Positions 1 through 5,791 of a stretch of 11,859 nucleotides of DNA are shown here, in pieces (the first letter of the stretch is position 1; every line of letters starts with the position of its first letter). Where the stretch lies: contig DATFXM010000137.1 of assembly GCA_035315885.1 (NCBI GenBank), positions 1 through 11,859 of the forward strand. Direction: 5' to 3'. The DNA is from DATFXM01 sp035315885. GTDB lineage: Bacteria; Acidobacteriota; Blastocatellia; UBA7656. The notes beneath the pieces were generated by a model, which saw nothing but the letters and a program-made list of their open reading frames with translations, made no database searches and was not told the origin of the DNA. Made by a program: the position numbers and the translations under genes.

Positions 1-2
1 GG

Positions 3-191
3 CGTGGTGAGCGCTGGTCGTGGTGGGCGCTGTTCTTGTCGATGGGTTTATCGCAGGTGCTATCGTTGGCTCGTGTGGTGGCCCTTGGCGCTACGCTCGG
101 GGCGGGCACCGCCGGATCGTTGTTTGCGTTCTTTCTGCTGGCCCTGCTGGCTGGCATGCCCAGGATGTTCTTCTTGAGTTCCGACCTATGA
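3..191 (+). CDS. C-terminal part of an integral membrane protein (5' end outside window)
   Basis: The reading frame is open from the first bases of the window to a TGA at 189-191 and gives 62 residues; the start lies upstream of the window. The fragment begins with Arg-Gly-Glu-Arg-Trp-Ser-Trp-Trp, a charged and Trp-rich turn often seen between helices in small polytopic membrane proteins. It then has two hydrophobic stretches (about residues 9-31 and 34-52), Gly/Ala-rich at the junction, and a short tail ending Ser-Ser-Asp-Leu. I see no motif that names a family. A longer frame in another phase (20-457) has no family-like features and a Cys/Arg/Ser-rich composition, so the hydrophobic frame is preferred. 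It is convergent with the next gene. The stop overlaps one TGAGTGT heptamer, which may be chance. Confidence 0.6.
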   Translation, partial: RGERWSWWALFLSMGLSQVLSLARVVALGATLGAGTAGSLFAFFLLALLAGMPRMFFLSSDL

Positions 192-312
192 GTGTAAAAA
201 CCAAAGAGCTCCTTTTGTGGCACTCACCCCGACTCACCAGGGCTACATTCTGTCCGCCCCTGCGCGGGCTCATGTTGAGGAGTGATTGTTCACGGGGACA
301 GACTATTCGGCG

Positions 313-340
313 GTTACTCAGGGCTCAGAACTCAGAACTC
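313..340 (-). repeat. Short 7-bp tandem array overlapping a stop codon
   Basis: Read on the minus strand, 340 down to 313 gives GAGTTCT, GAGTTCT, GAGCCCT and a degraded GAGTAAC. This is the same 7-bp unit (GAGTNYT) that forms long arrays at 11307-11397 and 11624-11658. The TGA inside it at 327-325 is the stop codon of the minus-strand gene. Confidence 0.75.
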
Positions 341-1530
341 TCAAGTATCTGCTCCACTGCTACCAAACATCGGTCAATCTGGTTGTCGCTAGTGTCATCT
401 CGAGACAGCAGGTCAACTATTCGAAACAGCTTGTCGCGAGTGCTCATAGAGCCTTGATGCGAGCTCATAAGCCGCTCCGATATAGAACCTCCGCTGCGCC
501 AGGCCCGAATATCGATTACTCGCGCACAGTTCAATGAGTGCTGCAGATCCGGATTCGCGCCCGCTGTCGCAGTTTCTTCCTGTGGTGCAGCCTCCGCCGA
601 CGCTACGCCAATCGATACCTTGCTTCGAGATGCCTTCTTGATGCGCGCCTTGATGTCGGCTTCTGTGTCGAGCCAATCCTTCGAGAACCTCGCGACTGAA
701 GACCCGAGCGGAATCGCAATGCACCGTTGCGCCTCTTCAAGTCTGCCGACTTCCGCGAGTTCAACGGCCAGGCTGTTCAGGTGCTCGTAATAAACGGAAG
801 GCTGCCATCGCGACAGAAACCGTGCCACGGGCAGCGATCTCTCGAGGATGATCAGCGCACCTCGATGATCGTTCTCGCTTATTGACCTGCTCATCGCGGT
901 GTTTCTTTCTGCGATAACGAAAGACCTGAGGTTGTAGGTGTCGCCGATCGTCGCCGCGTGACTGGCCTCCCGACTGACGGCCAGGAAGGCGTCATTCTCA
1001 CCTTTGGCAGCGTAGCCAGCCGATATTGCGAGCAATGCCTTGCTCTTGAAAAATGGCGGGAGCGACCGGAAGAGTTGGCCGATCAGCTCACGGGATTGTT
1101 CCGGTTGACCCCGTTTGAGCAACGCAAGCGCAGAGTAGTAAGAGCCCAGCACGTTCAGTCGTCCGGCAAAATCCCATCCAGTGAGCAGTCGCGAAACCGC
1201 CTCAACAGTGTCGATGTCGTTGACGTCGTACGCTCGCTCTGCGCTGTCAATCAGCAGGTACCCGAGCCTTCGAGCGTCTGCGGCCCTGGCCGAGACGGTC
1301 TGAAGAATCTGGCGCTGAAGGAGTCGCGATAGACTTTTTCGACGCGTCGCGACAAGACTGTGACCTTCCGGCTTTCCAGTCGCCGCGTCCTTCGCGAGGA
1401 TAGTTGCGGACTCCGTAGACGAAGTCTGAGATCCGCTTAGCAAATCCTCGGAGTCAGTTCCTTCAATCGCGGTCTCGGGACAGTCGGCAACGCGAAGAAG
1501 TTGAGGTTTTTTGGGCTGCCACCTGTACAT
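325..1530 (-). CDS. Hypothetical helical (TPR-like) protein
   Basis: I do not recognise this protein. The ATG at 1530 gives 401 residues. In-frame GTG (1539) and TTG (1575) starts would add 3 or 15 residues, and an in-frame stop at 1588-1590 bars anything longer. None of the starts has a good ribosome binding site. There is no signal peptide or membrane segment. The first 60 residues are polar and low in complexity. The middle is amphipathic helix rich in Ala, Leu, Arg and Glu, with helix pairs of about 34 residues that resemble tetratricopeptide repeats (for example Leu-Lys-Arg-Gly-Gln-Pro-Glu-Gln-Ser-Arg, and Glu-Val-Gly-Arg-Leu-Glu-Glu-Ala-Gln-Arg). A polar linker is followed by a small C-terminal helical segment beginning Met-Ser-Thr-Arg-Asp-Lys. 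The last codons and the stop lie in the 7-bp repeat, so the C-terminus may have been reshaped by it. A scaffold or protein-interaction role is only a guess. Confidence 0.65.
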   Translation of the reverse strand: MYRWQPKKPQLLRVADCPETAIEGTDSEDLLSGSQTSSTESATILAKDAATGKPEGHSLVATRRKSLSRLLQRQILQTVSARAADARRLGYLLIDSAERAYDVNDIDTVEAVSRLLTGWDFAGRLNVLGSYYSALALLKRGQPEQSRELIGQLFRSLPPFFKSKALLAISAGYAAKGENDAFLAVSREASHAATIGDTYNLRSFVIAERNTAMSRSISENDHRGALIILERSLPVARFLSRWQPSVYYEHLNSLAVELAEVGRLEEAQRCIAIPLGSSVARFSKDWLDTEADIKARIKKASRSKVSIGVASAEAAPQEETATAGANPDLQHSLNCARVIDIRAWRSGGSISERLMSSHQGSMSTRDKLFRIVDLLSRDDTSDNQIDRCLVAVEQILESSEF

Positions 1531-1760
1531 ATCAAACACGGATGGACTACAGCGATGTGAGGTTGCTGAAGCCAAACGCGGTGAAGTTTACAACTCCGTC
1601 GAGATATTCTAACCAGGGCTGGGACGATTGGCCCCGGATCGCAGTTTCCTTACATCATCCGGCTCGGGTCTCGGCGCAAGTCCTAAATCGCTTGTCGCCG
1701 GTGCTCCTTCTCTATTTCTCAGGTTGCTCGAAGAGCTTGAGTTCCCGTCCGGCTTCGTGC

Positions 1761-1791
1761 ATTGTACAGCAAATCACAACATTCTTGTAAA
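1761..1791 (-). promoter_or_regulatory. Possible promoter for the minus-strand TPR-like gene
   Basis: On the minus strand a TTTACA box (1791-1786) and a TACAAT box (1766-1761) are 19 bp apart, one or two bases longer than ideal. The -10 box is a good sigma-70 match. The implied leader would be about 220 bases, which is long, so this is weak. Confidence 0.25.
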
Positions 1792-1836
1792 CCAGTTTTC
1801 CAGCATCCCGTCCCGCCTTGCCTGACTCCAGGCGCC

Positions 1837-1866
1837 TTGCGCGCAGATTTGAGCCGCCGATATGAT
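1837..1866 (+). promoter_or_regulatory. Possible promoter of the M28-fabI operon
   Basis: TATGAT at 1861-1866 matches five of six bases of the sigma-70 -10 consensus. TTGCGC lies 18 bp upstream at 1837-1842 as a poor -35 box (TTG only). The expected transcript start is about 1873, giving a short leader with a GGAG ribosome site at 1887-1890, nine bases before the ATG at 1900. Confidence 0.35.
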
Positions 1867-1899
1867 TCGTGACATCAAACAAATCCGGAGTCCTCACTA

Positions 1900-3765
1900 A
1901 TGCGATCACCCCACAAACCCGTTGTACGACCAGTGATTGGCAGTCTGGCGCTAGTTGGTTCGATGATGCTTGCGCTGATGTCTTCGGCGGCGCACACCGT
2001 CTCGTTTCAAAGCTCAACAGCCGATTCAACAATATCCGCCGAACGAATAATGAGACATGTGCGATACCTATCATCGGACGAGCTTCAAGGCCGTAGAGCG
2101 GGAACCAGGTATGCCGATAAAGCAGCAGACTACATCGCCGAGCAGTTCAAGAGCTACGGGTTGAAGCCCGGTGCAAGGGAAACTTTCTTGAAGCCGTTCG
2201 CTTTCGTGGCCGGCGTAAAGACCGGTGATTCAAATCGATTCGAGGTTAATACCGGTTCAGACTCCCGAACTTTGAAGCTTGGAGAAGAGTTTATGCCGCT
2301 TGCGTTCTCATCGCCGGGAGTGGCAAGAGGTGGTGTAGTCTTCGCCGGGTTCGGAATAAGCGCCCCCGAACTTCAATACGACAGTTACGCCGGTGCCGAC
2401 GTGAAGGGGAAGATAGTGCTGGTACTTAAGGGAAGTCCTGACGGGGATAATCCGCATGGTCGGTTCGCGGAGTTTACACGGCCGGGCCTCGAGATTCAGA
2501 ACAAAACGCTCAAGGCTCGCGAAAAGGGCGCCGCCGGCGTGGTCTTCCTCAGCACTGAACCCAGCTTCAAGGGTGACCGGTTGTCGAGGCTACAACACGA
2601 CTTGAATTTTCTCGACGCCGGAATCCCGGCGGCCGTAATAAGCAAAGACGCCGGTGACCGCATTTTCGTCGCGAATGACAGCTCGCTTGCCGCAATGCTG
2701 GATGGCGCAAAAGCCGCTGGACGGGCGGTTGCTCTGAAGACTACGGCTCTGTTCAAATCCGATGTAATCAAGATCGAAGGCAGAAGCTCCAACGTTGTAG
2801 GAGTGATTGAAGGTAGCGACCCGCAGCTCTCGTCACAAGCGATAGTTATCGGCGCGCACTACGATCATTTGGGACTTGGCGGACCTGAATCACTCGCGGC
2901 GAATCCCGAAGGACAGATCCATCATGGAGCGGACGATAACGCCTCGGGAACGGCGGGGCTACTCGAACTGGCGCGCACCCTGACGCTGGAACGCAAGAAC
3001 CTGAAACGAAGCGTGGTTCTGGTGGCGTTTTGCGGTGAGGAACTCGGGCTTCTCGGCTCGGCCGCGTACACCAAAGATCCGACTGCACCGCTCGATTCCA
3101 CGATCGCAATGTTAAACATGGATATGATCGGCCGGCTGAGAAACAACTCGCTGTTTGTTGGCGGGGTGGGCACCTCGCCTGCGTGGAAACCGATGCTCGA
3201 AAGCATCAACTCGCAGAGTGGTGGGGGCGCGCAACAGTTTCAACTCAGCTTTGGACAGGATGGATTTGGGCCGAGCGATCACCAGTCGTTCTATGTCAGA
3301 GATATTCCGGTGCTGTTTTTCTTCACGGGCAGTCACGATGACTACCATAAACCCACTGACACTGCAGAGAAGATAAACGCTGAGGGAGCGGCGAGAGTAG
3401 CAACGCTGGTGGGCCGGATTGCCGAGTCGATCGCCGCTGCGCCAGAGCGGATTGCTTTCACCAAGGTCAAAGTGGAATCGAGGCCGACCGGTCGAGGGTT
3501 TCGAGTGTATCTCGGCACGGTTCCCAATTACTCTGATCAAAGCGACGGCATGAAACTGGACGGGGTACGGCCTTCGTCCCCGGCCGAGCGGGCAGGGCTG
3601 CGCGCCGGGGATATAATTACCAGGATAGGAAAGACCCCGGTCAAGAATGTTTACGATTATACCTACGCGCTTGGAGAAATGACCGCGGGCGAGGAAGTGG
3701 AGGTAGCAATTCGGCGGGATGGTCGCGAGCTTACGTTGAAGATCGTTCCGGATAAACGGCAGTAA
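1900..3765 (+). CDS. Exported M28 family aminopeptidase with PA and PDZ domains
   Basis: This is a zinc aminopeptidase of 621 residues, probably periplasmic or outer-surface. An N-terminal signal peptide spans residues 1-35: basic start, then the hydrophobic stretch around Gly-Ser-Leu-Ala-Leu-Val, ending at Ala-Ala-His. A protease-associated (PA) domain occupies roughly 135-285. The M28 catalytic domain (about 290-515) has all expected metal and catalytic residues: His320 and Asp322 in GAHYDH, Asp345 in GADDNASG, catalytic Glu380 and zinc ligand Glu381 in CGEELG, Asp408 in NMDMIG, and His483 in DDYHKPTD. A PDZ domain (about 540-621) carries SSPAERAGLRAGDII, typical of substrate or partner binding. 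The family removes N-terminal residues from peptides; the substrate here is unknown. The start is supported by GGAG nine bases upstream. fabI begins 16 bases after the stop, so the two are probably co-transcribed. Family assignment is firm, specificity is not. Confidence 0.93.
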   Translation: MRSPHKPVVRPVIGSLALVGSMMLALMSSAAHTVSFQSSTADSTISAERIMRHVRYLSSDELQGRRAGTRYADKAADYIAEQFKSYGLKPGARETFLKPFAFVAGVKTGDSNRFEVNTGSDSRTLKLGEEFMPLAFSSPGVARGGVVFAGFGISAPELQYDSYAGADVKGKIVLVLKGSPDGDNPHGRFAEFTRPGLEIQNKTLKAREKGAAGVVFLSTEPSFKGDRLSRLQHDLNFLDAGIPAAVISKDAGDRIFVANDSSLAAMLDGAKAAGRAVALKTTALFKSDVIKIEGRSSNVVGVIEGSDPQLSSQAIVIGAHYDHLGLGGPESLAANPEGQIHHGADDNASGTAGLLELARTLTLERKNLKRSVVLVAFCGEELGLLGSAAYTKDPTAPLDSTIAMLNMDMIGRLRNNSLFVGGVGTSPAWKPMLESINSQSGGGAQQFQLSFGQDGFGPSDHQSFYVRDIPVLFFFTGSHDDYHKPTDTAEKINAEGAARVATLVGRIAESIAAAPERIAFTKVKVESRPTGRGFRVYLGTVPNYSDQSDGMKLDGVRPSSPAERAGLRAGDIITRIGKTPVKNVYDYTYALGEMTAGEEVEVAIRRDGRELTLKIVPDKRQ

Positions 3766-3781
3766 CAACGCAAGGAGAGTC

Positions 3782-4549
3782 ATGCTTTTAGACGGCAAGA
3801 AGGGCATCGTTTTCGGGATTGCAAACAAACGGAGTCTCGCGTGGGCGGTGGCTAGGCGTGCGGCCCAGGAGGGCGCAACGATAGCCCTAACCTACCAGGG
3901 CGAAAGGTTGGAAGAGAACGCCCTGGAATTGGCAGAGCAGCTCAGCAACCCGCTAGTTCTTCAATGCGATGTCTCAAAGGACGAAGACATCGACGCGGTA
4001 TTCGATCGTTTGAAGACAGAATACGGCGGGATAGATTTTGTAGTACATGGCATCGCGTTCGCGCTTCGGGAGGAGCTGGAAGGCGATTATCTGAACACGT
4101 CCAGAGAGGGCTACAGGCTAGCGCAGGACATCAGTTCCTATTCGTTGACCGCCATTGCGCGGCGGGCGGCGCCACTCATGGAAGGGCGCGCGGGCAGCAT
4201 CGTGACTTTGACTTATCTCGGCGGTGAGCGTGTGGTTCCGGGCTACAACGTGATGGGGGTGGCCAAGGCAGCTCTCGACATGAGTGTCCGATATCTCGCG
4301 GCGAATCTGGGTCCGAGCGGTATCAGGGTAAATGCGATCTCGGCCGGACCGGTGAAGACGCTGGCGGCAGCGGGGATAGGAGGGTTTTCGAAGATTCTGG
4401 AACACATGCGAAATCGCGCACCCTTGCGTCGGAATATAGATCAATCAGAGGTCGCGGATGCGGCGCTATTCCTACTCTCCAACATGTCAAGGGGGGTAAC
4501 TGGAGAAATACTGCACGTCGACTGCGGTTATAACATCATGGCGCTTTGA
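3782..4549 (+). CDS. fabI: Enoyl-[acyl-carrier-protein] reductase (NADH), FabI
   Basis: FabI catalyses the last reduction of each type II fatty-acid elongation cycle, turning trans-2-enoyl-ACP into acyl-ACP in the cytoplasm. The protein has 255 residues, normal for the family. The cofactor loop GIANKRSLAWA starts at residue 12. The FabI-specific active site is intact: Tyr145 in TLTYLGGER, then Tyr155 and Lys162 in YNVMGVAK (Y-x6-K). The substrate-binding loop region follows as ISAGPVKTLAAAGI, and the C-terminal signature is RGVTGEILHVDCGYN. The position equal to E. coli Gly93 is Ala92 (HGIAFA), as I recall for the B. subtilis enzyme. AAGGAG at 3772-3777, four bases before the ATG, fixes the start. 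It follows the M28 peptidase by 16 bases and is convergent with queE. Function is very likely as stated. Confidence 0.96.
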   Translation: MLLDGKKGIVFGIANKRSLAWAVARRAAQEGATIALTYQGERLEENALELAEQLSNPLVLQCDVSKDEDIDAVFDRLKTEYGGIDFVVHGIAFALREELEGDYLNTSREGYRLAQDISSYSLTAIARRAAPLMEGRAGSIVTLTYLGGERVVPGYNVMGVAKAALDMSVRYLAANLGPSGIRVNAISAGPVKTLAAAGIGGFSKILEHMRNRAPLRRNIDQSEVADAALFLLSNMSRGVTGEILHVDCGYNIMAL

Positions 4550-4565
4550 TTGGATCGGCAATTAA

Positions 4566-4589
4566 GGGATGAGCAGATGAGTGGGATGG
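4566..4589 (+). repeat. 8-bp tandem array downstream of fabI (3 degenerate units)
   Basis: Reads GGGATGAG, CAGATGAG, TGGGATGG on the plus strand, starting 16 bases after the fabI stop. It is the same 8-bp unit (GAGATGAG) as the array at 4605-4652 but in the opposite orientation. Confidence 0.65.
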
Positions 4590-4628
4590 GCGCTACATCT
4601 CTTTGTCATCGCCTCATCTCTTCATCCC
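4566..4628. terminator. Possible bidirectional terminator between fabI and queE
   Basis: The two opposed 8-bp arrays form an imperfect inverted repeat. Bases 4566-4581 pair with 4613-4628 over 16 positions, with one C-C mismatch and one G-T wobble, leaving a 31-base loop. There is no T-tract on either side, so this is not a classic intrinsic terminator. Its place between two convergent stop codons makes a role in ending both transcripts reasonable but unproven. Confidence 0.35.
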
Positions 4629-4652
4629 CTCATCTCCTCATCTCCTCATCTC
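4605..4652 (-). repeat. 8-bp tandem array directly after the queE stop (6 units)
   Basis: On the minus strand, 4652 down to 4605 reads GAGATGAG three times, then GGGATGAA, GAGATGAG and GCGATGAC. The first unit begins on the base after the queE TAG stop (4655-4653). Each intact unit contains TGA. Because the 8-bp period is not a multiple of three, stops fall in all three frames of the queE strand. Confidence 0.85.
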
Positions 4653-5288
4653 CTACCTTCGCCGTTCCGTAGGGTCCCAGATGTACTTGTGAAGTTGAAG
4701 CTGGAATCTAACGGGAAGCTTATCTCCCAACAGCCACGATACAACTTCGCTCGGCTCGATGAGGCCGTGCGCCGTCGAAAATAGAACGTGCACCCGCTCA
4801 TCAAGCCTGTGCTCTCTAATCACCTGCCTGGCCCATTCGTAATCGATCCGGCTCGCGATCACGAACTTTACTTCGTCCACTTCGCGAAGGTGATCAAGAT
4901 TTGACCACAGATTCTTGGCCGACTCCCCGGAATCCGGGCATTTCAAGTCCATGATCCGAACCACTCTCGGGTCGAGCTTGGAAATGTCCCGGTGCCCGCC
5001 GGTTTCGATCAGCACGGTGTGTCCCAGATCGGCGAGCTGCGATGCGAGCGCCTGCACATCGTGCTGGAGCAGAGGTTCCCCGCCGGTAATCTCGACCAAA
5101 CGGCAGTCCAGTTCCTGAACCTTGTCGACGATTTCAGAGACCGCCATTCGGGTTCCGCCGGTGAAGGTGAATTCCGAATCGCACCACGAGCAGCGGAGAT
5201 CGCAGCCTGTCGTTCTCACGAATATGCAGGGAAGCCCGGCATAGCTCGACTCGCCCTGAATACTCTTGTAGATCTCGGTTATTTGCAA
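4653..5288 (-). CDS. queE: 7-carboxy-7-deazaguanine synthase QueE (radical SAM)
   Basis: QueE is a radical SAM enzyme that converts 6-carboxy-tetrahydropterin to 7-carboxy-7-deazaguanine, the step before QueC on the way to preQ0 and queuosine. The 211 residues match the family's length. The opening Ile-Tyr-Lys-Ser-Ile-Gln-Gly-Glu is the family signature. The 4Fe-4S cluster motif is C-x3-C-x2-C at Cys29, Cys33 and Cys36 (CDLRCSWCD), followed by the SAM-binding ITGGEP at 67-72. The C-terminal FQLQLHKYIW is also typical. The start codon is TTG, chosen because a strong ribosome site lies six bases upstream and the N-terminus aligns with the family without an extension. A TAGAAT -10-like box lies at 5319-5314 on the minus strand. 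No other que gene is in the window, and I see no preQ1 riboswitch in the leader. The 8-bp array starts right after the TAG stop. Confidence 0.95.
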   Translation of the reverse strand: MQITEIYKSIQGESSYAGLPCIFVRTTGCDLRCSWCDSEFTFTGGTRMAVSEIVDKVQELDCRLVEITGGEPLLQHDVQALASQLADLGHTVLIETGGHRDISKLDPRVVRIMDLKCPDSGESAKNLWSNLDHLREVDEVKFVIASRIDYEWARQVIREHRLDERVHVLFSTAHGLIEPSEVVSWLLGDKLPVRFQLQLHKYIWDPTERRR

Positions 5289-5294
5289 ATGTGT

Positions 5295-5302
5295 TCCTCT
5301 CT
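5295..5302 (-). promoter_or_regulatory. Ribosome binding site fixing the TTG start of queE
   Basis: AGAGAGGA on the minus strand ends six bases before the TTG at 5288-5286. No in-frame ATG or GTG gives a family-like N-terminus, so this site decides the start. Confidence 0.7.
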
Positions 5303-5477
5303 AGTCTCTGAGCATTCTATCCGGAACGCCGCAGCTCGCGAAGGAGGATGAGTCGAAGGACCAAAAATGAATGATGAGAAGACTCGGAGAGGAGAGACTC
5401 AAGAATGACTGAATCATCCTGCAGGGCAATCAATCTGACCGAATGGTTTTTCCAAGGATCAGTTCAGACAAGAATCG

Positions 5478-5515
5478 CTCCTCGCATCAAGCGGCATCAC
5501 ATGCGAGGGGATGCC
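5478..5515 (+). other. Overlapping, mutually exclusive inverted repeats
   Basis: CTCCTCGCAT (5478-5487) can pair with ATGCGAGGGG (5501-5510) over 10 positions with one wobble. GGCATC (5493-5498), inside that loop, can instead pair with GATGCC (5510-5515). GGGG (5507-5510) can also pair with CCCC (5517-5520). The first two stems share base 5510 and cannot easily coexist, since no linker is left to span the 10-bp stem. This is what an alternating leader structure would look like, but I do not match it to a known riboswitch. Confidence 0.35.
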
Positions 5516-5590
5516 TCCCCGCTATGTCGGGTTCCTGCCCCAGTTAAGGCACTGACTTAAGTTCATTCGCGGCGTTTCTCCTCAAAGAAG

Positions 5591-5638
5591 CGCAACCCTC
5601 AAACCCCCTTCGCAGTTGTGGCACGAGTATTGAGTATT
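5591..5638 (+). repeat. Possible degraded relic of the right-end repeat module
   Basis: CGCAACCC (5591-5598) is identical to the left arm of the palindromes at 11472-11609. It is followed at 5625-5638 by two units of a 7-bp repeat (GAGTATT, GAGTATT). The order, palindrome arm then 7-bp units, matches the junction at 11589-11637. The partner arm is missing, so chance cannot be excluded. Confidence 0.3.
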
Positions 5639-5791
5639 CCGCCACTGCTTCATTGGTTTTTCTTGGTCCAAGCAGTTTCTTATGGTCTCAACGATTCGAG
5701 AGTCGGTGCTGAAAAAACAAATGACGAAAACTAAAACCCTCCGCTTCAGATGTAAGACCCATTCGTTAACGGGTAACAAGGGGATGTCGAT

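Larger units (their letters stand above)
1531..1899. other. Divergent intergenic region
   Basis: This region separates the minus-strand TPR-like gene from the M28-fabI operon. I find no convincing gene on either strand; frames here and reaching into the M28 gene have no family-like content. It holds weak promoter candidates in both directions (listed separately), a TGTACA palindrome near 1763, and a small perfect hairpin GCCTG-actc-CAGGC at 1820-1833, just before the plus-strand promoter candidate. None of these is strong enough to name a regulator. Confidence 0.6.
5289..5791. other. 503-base non-coding region upstream of the subtilisin gene
   Basis: This lies between the divergent queE (minus) and subtilisin (plus) genes. 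I see no credible gene; a 65-codon minus-strand frame (5582-5779) has no family-like content. It holds the queE ribosome site, a run of GATGAG-like words (5346-5380), overlapping inverted repeats at 5478-5520, a TTAAG-gcactga-CTTAA inverted repeat near 5545, possible repeat relics at 5591-5638, a CTTGG-t-CCAAG palindrome at 5663-5673, and the AAGGGGA ribosome site at 5778-5784. No clear sigma-70 promoter for the subtilisin stands out. Confidence 0.55.

Noticed and set aside
20..457. Plus-strand frame of 145 codons at the left edge
   Set aside because: Cys/Arg/Ser-rich composition, overlaps the more convincing hydrophobic frame ending at 191 and then the 3' end of the minus-strand gene.
1712..2074. 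Minus-strand frame of 120 codons as an extra gene in the divergent region
   Set aside because: Overlaps the signal-peptide region of the M28 gene and has no motif or ribosome site.
3112..3828. Minus-strand frame of 238 codons
   Set aside because: Lies antisense to the M28 C-terminal and PDZ coding region, with no motif and an unnatural composition.
5478..5515. A true H-type pseudoknot
   Set aside because: The two stems abut and share base 5510 with no linker left to span the 10-bp stem, so they are better read as alternatives.
5289..5540. preQ1 riboswitch in the queE leader
   Set aside because: Expected from the pathway, but I find no preQ1-I or preQ1-II consensus on the minus strand, and the -10-like box at 5319-5314 would leave a leader too short to hold one.
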